Source of the DNA: Stichopus chloronotus
Taxonomy: Eukaryota > Echinodermata > Holothuroidea > Aspidochirotida > Stichopodidae
DNA: 64,000 bases
NCBI GenBank assembly: GCA_021234535.1
Contig: CM037842.1
Location: 24,491,106-24,555,105 of the forward strand
Reading direction: 5' to 3'
Shown here piece by piece: positions 27,701 to 36,189 of the stretch. The position numbers were made by a program, and so were the translations under genes. The stretch's first letter is position 1. Every line of letters begins with the position of its first letter. A model generated the notes under the pieces. It searched no databases. It saw only the letters and a program-made list of their open reading frames with translations, and had not been told where the DNA came from.

Positions 27701-30227
27701 TTACAACAATCCTTTTTAAAGAGGAAAAAGGCATTGGTTTTGCAGCAAGCAGTCATATTCTTAAAACAAATGTTTGTGAACATACACTAGAATGATGGAT
27801 CATTCAAAATAAAACTGGAAAGTAACCTTCTTTTCAAGAAATAAGTTTCTCTCAGATAGAAATTCAGTTATTTGTAGCTCAACAATAATTTGTCACGTCA
27901 AACATTTCCAAAATTCAAATAATGTATCTTCCATTACTCAGTACAGACATAATGTTTTAAAGAGATGGAAGCTTTTGCAGATATTTATCGATGGGACTGA
28001 ATGGTTTACCAATGATATTCCTTTGTTTGCTGTGTTGGTGTGTTTCAAATGCCCTATTTCCCTCTAAGTATATGATTACCATCTTTTTGGGGTTTAAAGA
28101 AAATGAAATTGCACAATTCCATATTTACTTGTTTTAAAAAAAATGAAATTGCACATATCTTACTGCTGTGTTTGAGTTTAAGACCTTTCAAGTCATGATT
28201 GGTGAGTAAGAACCATTTTTAAGATTAATTTCCAATTCAGTGAGAAACCAAATTTCATCTTATCACAGCAATTGGTCAAAATAATTCTATATTCAGTAAT
28301 TATGGAAATATTTGGTTGGTGGTTGAAAGGAAAATTGTCTGAACTTTTTTATGCATATGCCCTAATATTTGAGTTTTTCGTTTCCACACGCCAGTCAGAA
28401 GATGAAGAGCCTTTCATTTATAAGTATTGGTGCATAGTCAGCTTTGTCAGGTAACAGCATTGACTGCTTTAGCCCAAGTAGTGTTCCCCTGCCCTGAAAA
28501 AAGTATGCATTTGTTACTAATATTAGCACTTTTGATTTTTTACCAGTGACTGGTAGACACCAGTGTCTTCAATGACAACTAAACAGCTTTATGATGTATG
28601 GTGTCTGGTGTATATGCTGTCAATCATATTGTACAATCCGCAGTGCCTACTCGACGTGCACTCCACGTGTTCGATAGCTTTATATCCCATTTTAAAAGCT
28701 ACATTTAATATGACAGTCATATTATTCAAATTTTGCTTACAGACAACCAGTCATCTCAGAGGAACATCTCCAGAAGCGATGCTTCATACGCCATTTGTAG
28801 AGGTCTCTTCTCCAAACGAGTGCGTTCCTCAACAATCCTCTTTGTATCATCTAAGTAGCAATACCGGTGTGCGGCAACAGACATCTGCTACAATCAGTGC
28901 CTCATCACCATCATTACACCCTGCACCCATGAATGAGATAGACCGAGGTCAATTGGCAAATACTGCTCAGGCTCCTCTGTCACAGGGAGGTCCATATCTT
29001 CAACTTCTGTATCAGAATACTCCTGTCACAATTCAGGGACTACTGTCTCATAGTACTGATCAGATGCTTTATACAAATCCACTTCAGCCCAATGCACAAC
29101 CAACAACAATACATCAATCAGTTGGGCATCTGAATTCCCAGAGTAGACAAATCGTACCCCTTCCATCAAATTATCAAAGGCCATCACAAGCAGAGGGGCA
29201 ACTACAGGTGCAACAGAGTGAAACTCTTGTTGACCAACCTGACATGCAATCAGGAATAAGACAACTTGATACAACCACTACACCAGAAATGACACAGGGA
29301 GGGTCTCTTGATGTCCAACCTAACTCGAGGAGGTCAGGAACGGAACAAACCGATGCAGCCACAGTAACAGAGATAAGCCAGGGAAATACTCTGGAGACTA
29401 ACTTAGAGTCAGAAACAGAACCAAGTGTTGGAAGGAGCATACCAGAGATGGACCGATCTTCAGATCTATATGTGCAAACTGAGCAGGTACTGGCAGCTTC
29501 TCGAAATCATCAAAAGGAACAAGGAATATCCACACCACACAGCAACAGTTTAACTGTAGCAGGAAGTGCAGAGCAGTCTACAATGCCTTCCACATCTTCA
29601 GCCGGAGATATACTATTGCAAGAAATAAGCCATCATAAACAGTTGGCCAAAAAAGCCACCACAGATGCAACACAAAAGTCATTGCATAAAATTGCATCAG
29701 TTTTAAATGAACCATTCCTGACTTTCCTTCAAAATTTTTTATGTGAATTTCGAAGTGATCAGAGACCTGCACATACAGTACAAATGTCAGCAGGTGCTAG
29801 CACATCTGGTACCCATCACATGATACCACAGCAATCTTGTTCGACAACAAGGGAACAGGACCTAATTTCTGCAGCTTCTGACCAGTTTAAGGAATATTGG
29901 TCTTCACTAGATCCCCCACTGAAGCAAAAGTTGCTGGATTATAAGGACAAAACAGATGATAGAGAAGCTTTAGTTCGTCTTCTCGTAGAGAATATGTTCT
30001 CAGAGGAGGAGCGTAGATTGCAAAATTGTAATGGGAAAGCCGGTCTGGGAAGACTGGATCAAAATCGACTGATGAAAATAAGAAGCATAACATTCCGACT
30101 GTGTCCTTTGAGAACAAATCGCAACAGTGGTGATGTAGAAGCTAAGGAATGGACAAGGCTCTGTAATGTCATCGATGCTGCTAACCGACATTTTAGGGAA
30201 AAGTTAAAGAGGCAGTCTAAACACTAA
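9526..30227 (+). CDS. Death-fold / beta-propeller-like / BEN-domain protein, 10 visible exons (5' end missing)
   Basis: Proposed exons: 9526-9799, 10266-10329, 14107-14926, 17602-17747, 18191-18528, 19567-19698, 20370-20497, 21094-21331, 25783-25922 and 28743-30227. Each boundary has AG/GT, all phases agree, and the sum is 1254 codons plus stop. From the N terminus, the first two exons give a six-helix-like death-fold segment (DED- or CARD-like). Exon 3 gives about 273 residues of alternating beta-strand pattern, suggesting a propeller. Exons 4-9 and the start of exon 10 are low in hydrophobics and rich in Ser, Gln, Thr and Pro. The last about 85 residues match a BEN domain. BEN domains bind DNA or chromatin; death-fold domains assemble signalling complexes. 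A combined role as a stress- or immune-responsive nuclear factor is inference only. No in-frame ATG exists in the first visible exon, so an upstream exon is missing from this model. Confidence 0.75.
10266..10329 (+). CDS. Exon 2: short linker exon
   Basis: It lies between acceptor CTCTTTTCTCAG and donor AAATC/GTAAGT. At 64 bp it enters in phase 1 and leaves in phase 2. It encodes a polar segment, ERYIERLSPNEGGAVQTLS, linking the death-fold exon to the propeller-like exon. Confidence 0.65.
10868..11494 (-). pseudogene. Penelope-like element: GIY-YIG endonuclease end
   Basis: A 208-codon frame, read on the minus strand. Near its C terminus it contains NAIYSFEGSCDKNQTYIGKT and RHLATRIKEH. This matches the GIY-YIG nuclease: the Y...C....YIGKT block, a conserved Arg in the following helix, and downstream Cys/His residues (HEHITRCIDC) seen in Penelope-like elements. 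The part before it (PSQIFDNCVKKF, HDIDYMVTIPF) matches the RT thumb/linker region. Upstream frames are broken, so no complete enzyme is encoded. Confidence 0.8.
11590..12070 (-). pseudogene. Penelope-like reverse transcriptase core, broken
   Basis: The reverse complement of about 11750-11830 reads SYDVASLFTNIPLTETI, RT motif A of Penelope-like elements with the catalytic Asp. About 11595-11640 gives MGSPLGPTLVNFF, motif B. They lie in frames interrupted by stops and shifts, and the YxDD box that should follow motif B is not found. Confidence 0.7.
12071..13010 (-). pseudogene. Penelope-like element: N-terminal part of the polyprotein
   Basis: Two overlapping minus-strand frames (12408-13010 and 12071-12418) lie just upstream of the RT core. 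The second contains LCKFDKGNGLVIPNNQDYY, the K.DKG...VI..... motif that opens Penelope RTs. The first is basic, with helical segments. A frame shift near 12408-12418 separates the two. Confidence 0.65.
13390..13870 (+). repeat. DR1-type repeat monomers without visible ends
   Basis: Three diverged monomers. Each has a CTCAAGAAGG-like word, a CATATTTGG-like word, an ATTGAGTA word and a GGTCAAAGGTCATTTG-like word. No head or tail sequence is attached. Confidence 0.55.
14107..14926 (+). CDS. Exon 3: beta-propeller-like domain
   Basis: This 820-bp exon lies between TTTTTACTAG and CACATT/GTAAGT, entering in phase 2 and leaving in phase 0. It encodes about 273 residues with repeated short hydrophobic strands separated by turns, for example DDDVLVSVY, RRIVICQRRKLMVY, SDILVVYSSS, GKVIVCTSEEVFLW and NSALIITPGG. 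The roughly 40-residue spacing of the strand-turn-strand patterns suggests propeller blades, but canonical WD dipeptides are not clear. No transmembrane segment or signal peptide is seen. The start SWKGCPRSYPDVGWRV follows directly from the small linker exon. Confidence 0.75.
14927..15918 (+). other. Intron sequence, nothing recognised
   Basis: AT-rich intron without a recognised repeat or exon. Confidence 0.4.
15919..17296 (+). mobile_element. DR1-type repeat, GGTTCC-ended variant
   Basis: The head TTTTTGGTTCCTTGC (15919-15933) and tail GTGCAAGGAACCACA (17263-17277) are inverted termini, as in the GATTCC-ended copies but with GGTTCC instead. Three monomers of about 150 bp at 16010-16430 each contain a CTAACTCAATAGGGGAAAGT-like word. 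Two of them hold an exact AGGTCAAAGGTCA, at 16101 and 16387. Confidence 0.6.
17602..17747 (+). CDS. Exon 4
   Basis: Acceptor CTTCTCATCAG, donor TGCAG/GTATGA. It enters in phase 0 and leaves in phase 2. It encodes WLNVISLKVLEACKYPLKG, a possible further propeller strand, then a His/Gly-containing segment. Two alternative acceptors exist. AG at 17471-17472 would extend the exon in the same frame by 43 codons. AG at 17551-17552 is out of phase. I prefer 17602 for its pyrimidine tract. Confidence 0.5.
18191..18528 (+). CDS. Exon 5
   Basis: The acceptor is the second AG of CCACAGAG and the donor is TTTTG/GTAAGT. With the second AG, the two bases left over from exon 4 complete a Ser codon. The frame then runs open through SYFLSWNNFFNAYSG, HRWQLWHLKCIFSVLERR and LMALLIEAANELGKYRAY. 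The last two look like amphipathic helices. The exon leaves in phase 1. No named domain recognised. Confidence 0.6.
19567..19698 (+). CDS. Exon 6: Ser-rich linker
   Basis: Acceptor TTTTGTTGACCAG, donor TTGCTG/GTACAT. It enters and leaves in phase 1. It encodes a Gly/Ser/Tyr-containing linker with ALGQSLSSSSHPGTSRSK, and no domain. Confidence 0.6.
20370..20497 (+). CDS. Exon 7: polar linker
   Basis: Acceptor TTTTTCTCTATGTGTAG, donor AGAAAG/GTTAGT. It enters in phase 1 and leaves in phase 0. It encodes a polar segment ending VEGSVSKRK; the basic tail could be part of a nuclear localisation signal. Confidence 0.65.
21094..21331 (+). CDS. Exon 8: Ser/Gln-rich linker
   Basis: Acceptor TTTTGTGTTTTTAG, donor CCCCAG/GTGATT. 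It enters in phase 0 and leaves in phase 1. It encodes 79 residues rich in Ser, Gln, Leu and Pro (MSSHQPQLLSGRSN, EQSQQPLQLLP), typical of disordered regulatory regions. The in-frame ATG at 21136 is internal. Confidence 0.65.
22764..25107 (+). mobile_element. DR1-type repeat, long copy with internal tandem monomers and a nested MITE
   Basis: Head TTTTGATTCCTTGCCG (22764-22779), tail GAGGCAAGGAATCACTAAG (25072-25090). Four to five monomers at 22840-23540 carry ATATCTCAAGAAG and GGTCATTTGGGGTCA words, with exact AGGTCAAAGGTCA at 22945 and 23244. A complete TTAA-ended MITE (24071-24421) interrupts the element, which therefore is the older insertion. It lies in the intron before exon 9. Confidence 0.65.
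24071..24421. mobile_element. TTAA-ended MITE (piggyBac-like ends), 351 bp
   Basis: Terminal inverted repeats are TTAAAGGGAAATAGGGC (24071-24087) and GCCCTATTTCACTTTAA (24405-24421). TTAA at both ends is the target-site signature of piggyBac-type transposons. There is no coding frame. Related copies: 35354-35706 (complete, reversed), 7570-7827 (partial), and one inside each 636-bp tandem unit at 26276-28160. Confidence 0.7.
25302..25442. repeat. 47-bp direct tandem repeat, three copies
   Basis: Units begin at about 25302, 25349 and 25396. Each reads CATGACACATAGACTAAAAA and continues through TTGTAAGATCAAAGATAGG. They differ at only a few positions. Confidence 0.85.
25445..25735. repeat. Dispersed repeat, copy 1 of 2 (partner at 32760-33060)
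   Basis: Shared words in the same order include GTTCAACTT, CAAACCCT, TGATGATCTACATGGTC (TGTGATGTTCTACATGGTC in the partner), TGTCAATCCA and CCATAGGCAAAACAT. No coding character was identified. Confidence 0.6.
25783..25922 (+). CDS. Exon 9: polar linker
   Basis: Acceptor CTTGTTTTGTAG, donor AGAATG/GTAAAT. It enters in phase 1 and leaves in phase 0. It encodes a Thr/Asn/Ser-rich segment (TNVSTSLHPQLTTTSNQ) ending SEYLPSNRM. No domain. Confidence 0.65.
25990..28160. repeat. 636-bp tandem repeat, three near-identical units plus one diverged unit lacking the MITE
   Basis: GTGATGAGAC starts recur at 26276, 26911 and 27548, periods 635 and 637. Each unit contains a MITE-like block from TTTTTAAAGAGGAAAAAGGC to CCCTATTTCCCTCTAAG. 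A diverged half-unit at about 25990-26250 keeps both flanks (TTTGGTGTCATACAA, then TATGTGATTACCATCTTTAG) but has no MITE between them. Identical minus-strand frames at 26683-26955 and 27320-27592 come from this repetition and are not genes. Confidence 0.85.
28743..30227 (+). CDS. Exon 10 (last coding): Ser/Gln/Thr-rich region and BEN domain
   Basis: The acceptor TTTTGCTTACAG meets exon 9 in phase 0, and the 494-codon frame ends in TAA at 30225-30227. The first about 400 residues are low-complexity, rich in Ser, Gln, Thr and Pro with a few acidic patches. They include a helical stretch near LQEISHHKQLAKKATTD. The C terminus (about 29955-30215) carries ALVRLLVENMFSEEE, then GKAGLGRLDQNRLMKI, then KEWTRLCNVIDAANRHFR. 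These match the BEN pattern: L...LF..EE, a variable loop, G......LD...L..I, then W..C...I...C/AR. BEN domains bind DNA or bridge chromatin proteins. The stop lies only 13 bp before another acceptor-like AG. Confidence 0.8.
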   Translation, partial: TTSHLRGTSPEAMLHTPFVEVSSPNECVPQQSSLYHLSSNTGVRQQTSATISASSPSLHPAPMNEIDRGQLANTAQAPLSQGGPYLQLLYQNTPVTIQGLLSHSTDQMLYTNPLQPNAQPTTIHQSVGHLNSQSRQIVPLPSNYQRPSQAEGQLQVQQSETLVDQPDMQSGIRQLDTTTTPEMTQGGSLDVQPNSRRSGTEQTDAATVTEISQGNTLETNLESETEPSVGRSIPEMDRSSDLYVQTEQVLAASRNHQKEQGISTPHSNSLTVAGSAEQSTMPSTSSAGDILLQEISHHKQLAKKATTDATQKSLHKIASVLNEPFLTFLQNFLCEFRSDQRPAHTVQMSAGASTSGTHHMIPQQSCSTTREQDLISAASDQFKEYWSSLDPPLKQKLLDYKDKTDDREALVRLLVENMFSEEERRLQNCNGKAGLGRLDQNRLMKIRSITFRLCPLRTNRNSGDVEAKEWTRLCNVIDAANRHFREKLKRQSKH

Positions 30228-30240
30228 CTTGGATTTGCAG

Positions 30241-30396
30241 GCAAAGTTGGTGATCAAATTGGTTCTTTGGGAGATCCTCTCACGGAGGTTATTCAAACAG
30301 GAGACAAAATACTAGCTATTTGTGGGAGGATGGGATCAAGCTTCACCAATGGAACCAATCTACAGTACTGCACTTTCAATCTGCATTTTTGTCAAG
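30241..30396 (+). CDS. Candidate alternative 3' exon A
   Basis: It begins after ACTTGGATTTGCAG and ends at GTCAAG/GTTAGT. In phase 1 it is open for 156 bp, encoding KVGDQIGSLGDPLTEVIQ and then KILAICGRMGSS. It cannot follow exon 10, which has already stopped. It would be in frame after exons 1, 5, 6 or 8, all of which end in phase 1. A transcript skipping exons 9-10 would replace the BEN domain with this tail. Confidence 0.4.
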
Positions 30397-30668
30397 GTTA
30401 GTGAAATAATTTGATAATTTAAGATACCTTGAAAGTGCAGTTTGTTATTTTCTATTTTGTTTGAATAAGTATGGTATAGTTTGACACTGAATGCATGGGA
30501 AGGGCCATGTGATATTCTGTGTCATTTTTTGACATCAATGCAACAACATGCCTACAGTTGGTCAGTTTATTGTAAATACAGAGACTTTAAGTAGGCTGCT
30601 ATAAACAAGTTCCTTCAGCTATTAGTAATAAATTTACATTCATAAAATAAATATTTTTTTTCTTTCAG

Positions 30669-30712
30669 GTTCCTGTGGACTGGTCGAGCTTTCTACTGTG
30701 TACAACCAGTAA
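30669..30712 (+). CDS. Candidate alternative 3' exon B with stop
   Basis: The acceptor TTTTTTTCTTTCAG matches phase 1 of the preceding candidate exon. The frame reads GSCGLVELSTVYNQ and stops at TAA 30710-30712. A polyadenylation signal AATAAA follows at 31074-31079. Confidence 0.4.
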
Positions 30713-31073
30713 ACCACGTGATATCCTACTGAATGCTTATGGGTCGCCAATCATTGATGCATGCCAAGTTGTAACAGATATCTGGCAGTGAGGTGCAACC
30801 CAGAGTTGTTTGTGTTTCATTTTCGTATAATGTATGATGTAATGAAGTCGCAAACTTTTGGCATGATTAAGGTTATGCAATCAACAATGGATATATAATT
30901 GCTCAAACTTGCTTATTGGTAAATTTGTCCCTTCCAATGTAATAACCTTGACACCAACCTCTGGAAATTGTGATGAATTTGTCAAGCTAAAATAATGAGG
31001 AAATCATATGTTCTTCTCTATTTCACATTTTTGCTTATGTTGATGATAGATAATACACCCACCCATGATATGA

Positions 31074-31079
31074 AATAAA
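31074..31079 (+). terminator. Polyadenylation signal AATAAA
   Basis: Canonical hexamer about 850 bp after the BEN-exon stop and 360 bp after the alternative stop. It is the most plausible 3' end of the gene. Confidence 0.5.
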
Positions 31080-32380
31080 ACACTTTTGATGTCTTATTGA
31101 CTGTGTATCTCAGTGGAATAGAAACACTGCCAGGTAAATACAGTATATACAGGGTGGCGTACTTTACAGTTGATACACATGTATTTGCATCTAAACATAG
31201 AAAGCACAGAATTGTTGGTGTGATACACTAAAACATGACCTGGTAGTAACAAACGATTAATTCTTTAATTGATCTGAGATAACAGAGGGAGGTTAATTTA
31301 TACTACATAGGAGTGGTCTATGGTACATGTGTTTATTTCTTATTTGATAGTTTGAAATACTGTTATTGTATATGCACCCATCAGGACTCTATTCCTAGTG
31401 CGGAATCAGTAAGTTTTCATTTACAAGTACCAGCAGTTGAGACGTGTTCAAGTTATACAGTTCATTAATGCATCCTGGGAGTTATGTGCCCTTCTTCTAG
31501 GTGCCCTCTTACCAGATTAAGTTCCTCTTACCAGGTTGAGTCTCCGTTTCTGGTTCATTCTCTCAGCACGATGCTGCATATGCTTCTGATTTCCTAATGG
31601 TAAACATCATGTGACAAAGAACTGATCTCATATTTGATATGTAGGTGTACAATATCATATACAAGAAATTTCTGTTTCATAATGTAGAAGGGTACATTTT
31701 TGTGAATCTTTGCCAGAGTGGGCAATGTCTGAAGATCAGAACTTTAACTGATTATGTATCAGGTGTATGTAATTTTACAAGTGTCCTGCAGTAGGGGGCT
31801 TTCAATAAAAAAAGGAACCTATGTGGTTATGATCGTATTTGTGTATGTGAGCAAATACTGATACTTGCTTAGTCGGTACCAGTCATTGCAAGAACGTATT
31901 CCCTTGCTCATGCAAATCTTGTAACTGCCGTAGCTGCTTTCAAAATTGAAGGCTGTGAGCAGGTATATGTCACTTGATACTTGGGGCCTGCCCTCACTTT
32001 CGGCAAGTATGTGCTGCAAGCGATCATCGGAAAAAAGGGGAATTCCAGTGACTTCCTACAGGGAACTGTCGGCAGAACCCTGTAAGGTATTGAGGGCGAG
32101 TATGTGCTGGGTGGAAGTAAGCTGCCTTAGCAGGTCACAGACGCCGTTGAGAGTAAGCGCCTTGCACGTTCATCCTTGCTCACGCACAGCTCATAGCTGC
32201 CCGAAAAATCTGTCGCTGCGAGGGGGTTCTGTCAAATGATAATCCAGAGCTAGTGCCATCTCCACTGGCAGTGACTTACTGCAGGCGCCAATCGGAAAAG
32301 GGGAATTTCAGTGACTTCCTTACTGGGACTTAATTCCCTCATGTCCTGATTATGCAATGAGTGTAAGTAGGTGCTGTATT
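31080..32380. other. Intergenic sequence with a local two-copy repeat
   Basis: No gene. Around 31975-32345 a block with ATCGGAAAAAAGGGGAATTC and CAGTGACTTCC recurs about 270 bp later in diverged form, mixed with CTTGCTCACGC-like words. Function unknown. Confidence 0.45.
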
Positions 32381-32720
32381 TTGTATGTGTGACACTCAGC
32401 TTGTTATCACAATATCTCAAGAGGGGAAACTCTGAAAGTTCTCAAACATGGGACATAGATGACCCATATAAATAGAAAGTACCTTACTGTTTTGGGGGGA
32501 GTCAAGTTCATCTGAGGTCACGAGAGGTCAAATACTGAAATTCTTGTTAACACTGAAATTCTTGTTAACATAATATCTCATGATGGGAGATATTGATGCT
32601 TAAATATGTAAGTTGGTCATTTCAAGAGAAAGGGCCCTATAGCTTTTGGCAGAGATCAAGGTCATCTGAGGTCACCAGAGGTCAAACACTGAAAATTATG
32701 TTCACAACGTATTTCAAGAC
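32380..32720 (+). repeat. DR1-type repeat monomers
   Basis: Two diverged monomers with AATATCTCAAGAGGGG and TCATCTGAGGTCACGAGAGG words. No clear ends. Confidence 0.55.
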
Positions 32721-32759
32721 AGAAATGACATACACCGCTTCTCAAGAAGTTCATGCTGC

Positions 32760-33060
32760 AACTCTTACGACAAAATGAGAATTTCCCCAACCTCACCTCT
32801 TTGTTCTTTTAGTGAAGTTCAACTTGTTACAAACCCTTATTGCCTTAGGACCAGTTTTATCATGTTATGCTGTGATGTTCTACATGGTCAATTAAACATT
32901 GTAGAGTTCTTGTAAAGTAGTTCAGGTGTGTCAATCCAGTAGCTAGGCTTTCGTGAGCTGCATGGCAGGGGGTAATAAGTGTCATGTCCATAGGTAAAAC
33001 ATAATCAAGCATGGCAGAGGGTTTGCTGAATATTTTTACACAGTCATGACATCATGGTAA
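32760..33060. repeat. Dispersed repeat, copy 2 of 2 (partner at 25445-25735)
   Basis: Aligned by eye with 25445-25735 through about 290 bp, in the same orientation. In both places it follows AGGTCA-bearing or short tandem repeat sequence, so it may be an internal part of a larger element. Confidence 0.55.
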
Positions 33061-33879
33061 GTTTAGGTAGATCTTATATGTGTTGGCTTAATGACCACAT
33101 TGAGTACAAGATCCATAGAGTTATTGCTGTGCTTCAGGTATGAATTGTTGCCATTTAAGGCCCGTAGAAGTCAAATGTGAAAAGCATGTAAAGATCAGAA
33201 CAGAAGTTTAGACTGATCTAAAAATATCTGTTGATCTGAACAATGTTCTCTGTGAGAAAGTTATTTTTCTTATCAGTTCAAGAGCAATTTGCCATTGGAA
33301 GAGGTCCTCTATGCAAAACCATCGTGAATACAATATTTCAAGAATGGTAACTTGGACAGGTGTTGCATCACTTGTGAGAACATGCCTAGAAACACTTGAA
33401 TTCTTGAATGTGTCATAGATTGGCTCATTAATAAGTTGTGATGGGGTATTTTGATGAGCATTTAAAATTGATAGTGATGACTGGAACATGGACATGTGGA
33501 GCTCATATTTGTTGTTTAAACATCAATGTGCTATTTATGAACTGCTAGAATAGGTGATATCACTGGTATCAAAGTGCAGTTCTGGTTTTGATGATAATTG
33601 TACTGCCTTTGCATTCTTTCAGGCATGTGTGTATATGTGTGTAAGTTTGTGTTTCCTATCTGTAAACCTGTTTAATATCTCAAGACCATAAGCTTGGGCA
33701 AAAATGGTATTTGGTACGTGGCTAGACCACATTGAGTACAAGAACCCTCATATTTTGTTGGAGGCTCCAGGTCAAAGGGATCAAAGGGTCAAGCAACATG
33801 ATAAAACTGTCCCTCTTAAAATCTATTACTTGTTCATACATAGGGAGAAAGTAATGCACACTGCAGCCTTAACGTCTCA

Positions 33880-34665
33880 CAGAGAGTAAAAGGACTTAAT
33901 GCAATGGTGATGTCGTGTGTGTATGTAACGCCTTACTTGTAAACATGATATCGCAAGAAGGGCGCTTTGACTATTTTAATACTTGGTGTGTGGGTTGGTC
34001 ATATAGAGTTGATGATCCCTATAATTTTGGTGGTGGTCAAAGTTCATTTCAAGTCACCAGAGGTCAAATTGTGAAACCCTTGTAAACACTATTTAAACGC
34101 CATATCTGAAGAAATGTAGCCGTGACTGATGTCGTACTTTGTGCGTGGGTTGGTCATATTAAGCAAATGATCCCTATTATTTTTGTTAGAGGTCAAAGGT
34201 CATGTGAGATTACCAGAGACCAAAATGTGGCAACCTTGTAAACACAATATCTCAAGAAGGCTAATTGTGACAAATGTCTCACTCTATCTCTATCTCTATT
34301 ATTTTGGGGTGAAGGTCAAAGGTCATTTGAGGTCAGCAAATGTGAACATGTGAAAACCTTGTAAACACCGTATCTCAAGAAGCACAATCTTGACTAATAC
34401 CTCACTTGGTTTGGGGGTTGGTCGTAGTGAGTAGATGATTTCCACTGATTTTGGTAAAGGTCAAATTTCATTTGCGGTCACCAGAGGTCAAATTGTGAAA
34501 ACATATAAAACTGCTTAGTACACACAGTGGTCAAAAGAGTGTAGGCATGCTTTGCCTTGAATGATAAAGTGTTTGAATTTCAAAATTTGCACAGTATGTA
34601 CATGCTGTTCCGTGTTCTTCATGGATATCGGCAAGGAATCACAAAGTCCTTTGATTTTCTTGTTA
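33880..34665 (+). mobile_element. DR1-type repeat with degenerate head and intact tail
   Basis: It starts in a degenerate head (GCAATGGTGATGTCGTGTG) and ends at CGGCAAGGAATCACAAAG (34629-34646). At least four monomers of about 135 bp lie between. Exact AGGTCAAAGGTCA sites occur at 34190-34202 and 34313-34325. Confidence 0.55.
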
Positions 34666-34734
34666 GAAGAGAACCAACATTACATGAGTGGCATCTAATA
34701 TAGGTGGCCCAACATACACAAGAAACAATTTGTT

Positions 34735-35330
34735 TTTGTGTGGTTTAAAGGTCATGTGGAGTCAACAAGGGTCATGTAATAACACCTGTAAACATAGTTT
34801 CAAGATTGGAAGCATGTACAGATCTAATACTTCGGATGTTGGTGTCCTACATTGAGTTCCAGAATGTTATTGTTTTAGCCGAGTCAAAAGAGCTATTAGG
34901 GTTCAAAAGGGGTCGACAGAAAATGTAAGCATGACATCTCAAGGATTTAAGGTTCGACAGAATGATTTTATGTATGTACGAGATATATGTACAAACACAT
35001 TGGGTAAATTAATCTGTCTTTGGTGGACATCAGATTTCAATTGAGTTATACACTGGTCCAATAGCAAAATGCTTGCAGGCACGATATCTCAAGATGGGTC
35101 GCTTGCATGCTGTGGTATGTAGGTGTAGTGGTGTACCATACTGAGTACAAGAGTCTATAATGATAAAATCGAGACAATTTAGCTGCAAGAGCATGCTGAA
35201 ACCATGTAAGCATGGAGTCACAAGACAGGAAGCTTGGACATATTTCTTATACAGTATGAAAGTATGCATGTTGAGTACATGACTACGATGCCTATCAGAT
35301 ACTGGTTTGAGCTCTCTTGATACCATTGCA
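34735..35330 (+). repeat. Diverged DR1-type repeat monomers
   Basis: Monomers marked by GGTCATGTGGAGTCAACAAG, ATATCTCAAGATGGG and CATACTGAGTACAAGAG words. They are much decayed and have no ends. Confidence 0.45.
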
Positions 35331-35353
35331 AATATAGCAGGATATGTTATATC

Positions 35354-35706
35354 TTAAAGGGAAATAGGGCGTTCAGAATACGCCAACATGACGTAGAAGA
35401 GAAATAGCTTTAGTCATTGTTAAACCATTCACTGTCATCAATAAACATCTGCCAAAGCTTCATCTCCTCAAAACATTATGCATGTGATGAGTAACGGAAG
35501 ATGCATCATTTGAATTTTGAAAAGTTTGGGTGAACAAGTTCGTGATAAACAACAAATAAATGAGTTTCTATCTGTTAGAAACTTATTTCTTGAAAAGAAG
35601 ACTACTGTCCTTCCTTATTTTGAATAATCTATCATTCTGCATCCACAAACATTGGTTTTAAGAATATGGATGTTTCCTGTAAAACAAACCCCCTATTTCC
35701 CTTTAA
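35354..35706. mobile_element. TTAA-ended MITE, complete copy, 353 bp
   Basis: Termini TTAAAGGGAAATAGGGC (35354-35370) and CCCCTATTTCCCTTTAA at the right end (35690-35706). The interior is the reverse complement of the copy at 24071-24421, for example a stretch complementary to TTTTCAAGGAATAAGATTCTC. Confidence 0.7.
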
Positions 35707-36189
35707 ATTTGTGACAATTATTTACCCACATATCACAAAGATCAAGTGTGTTACACATCCTCACATTATACAATATGTCAGATTCATGCTAAATTCATTC
35801 TAAGTACATCAATGAAATGCTAATGAATTTGAGTTTTGTTCTGTTTACAGTTTGATTTTGTTCTTTTGGTGAGGGGTTTGACAGAACACTGCAAATACAT
35901 GCCTCAATCTTTCAAATGGACAGTACATGTACAATGTTTCATTTATAAAAATGTTTAACATCACCTTTTCAGTGTCTTGAAGTCTTATTTCTAGTGATTT
36001 TTTTACATTTATGTTTTGACACGTTTATTTGTTTTGTGCACTTGTTCTCAACAATTTTCTAGTGTGTAAAAATAATTGCAAATAATTTAAAGTTTACTTG
36101 ATCTGTGTTATATCCCTTTGTTAAGAGCTGATAACTGCTTTTTGTCAGTGTGCTAAAATGCTGTAAAAACCATATTTCATGGGGTGTTG

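Noticed and set aside
29026..30191. Minus-strand frames opposite exon 10
   Set aside because: Shadows of the long coding frame. The plus strand has the BEN domain and the correct splice phase.
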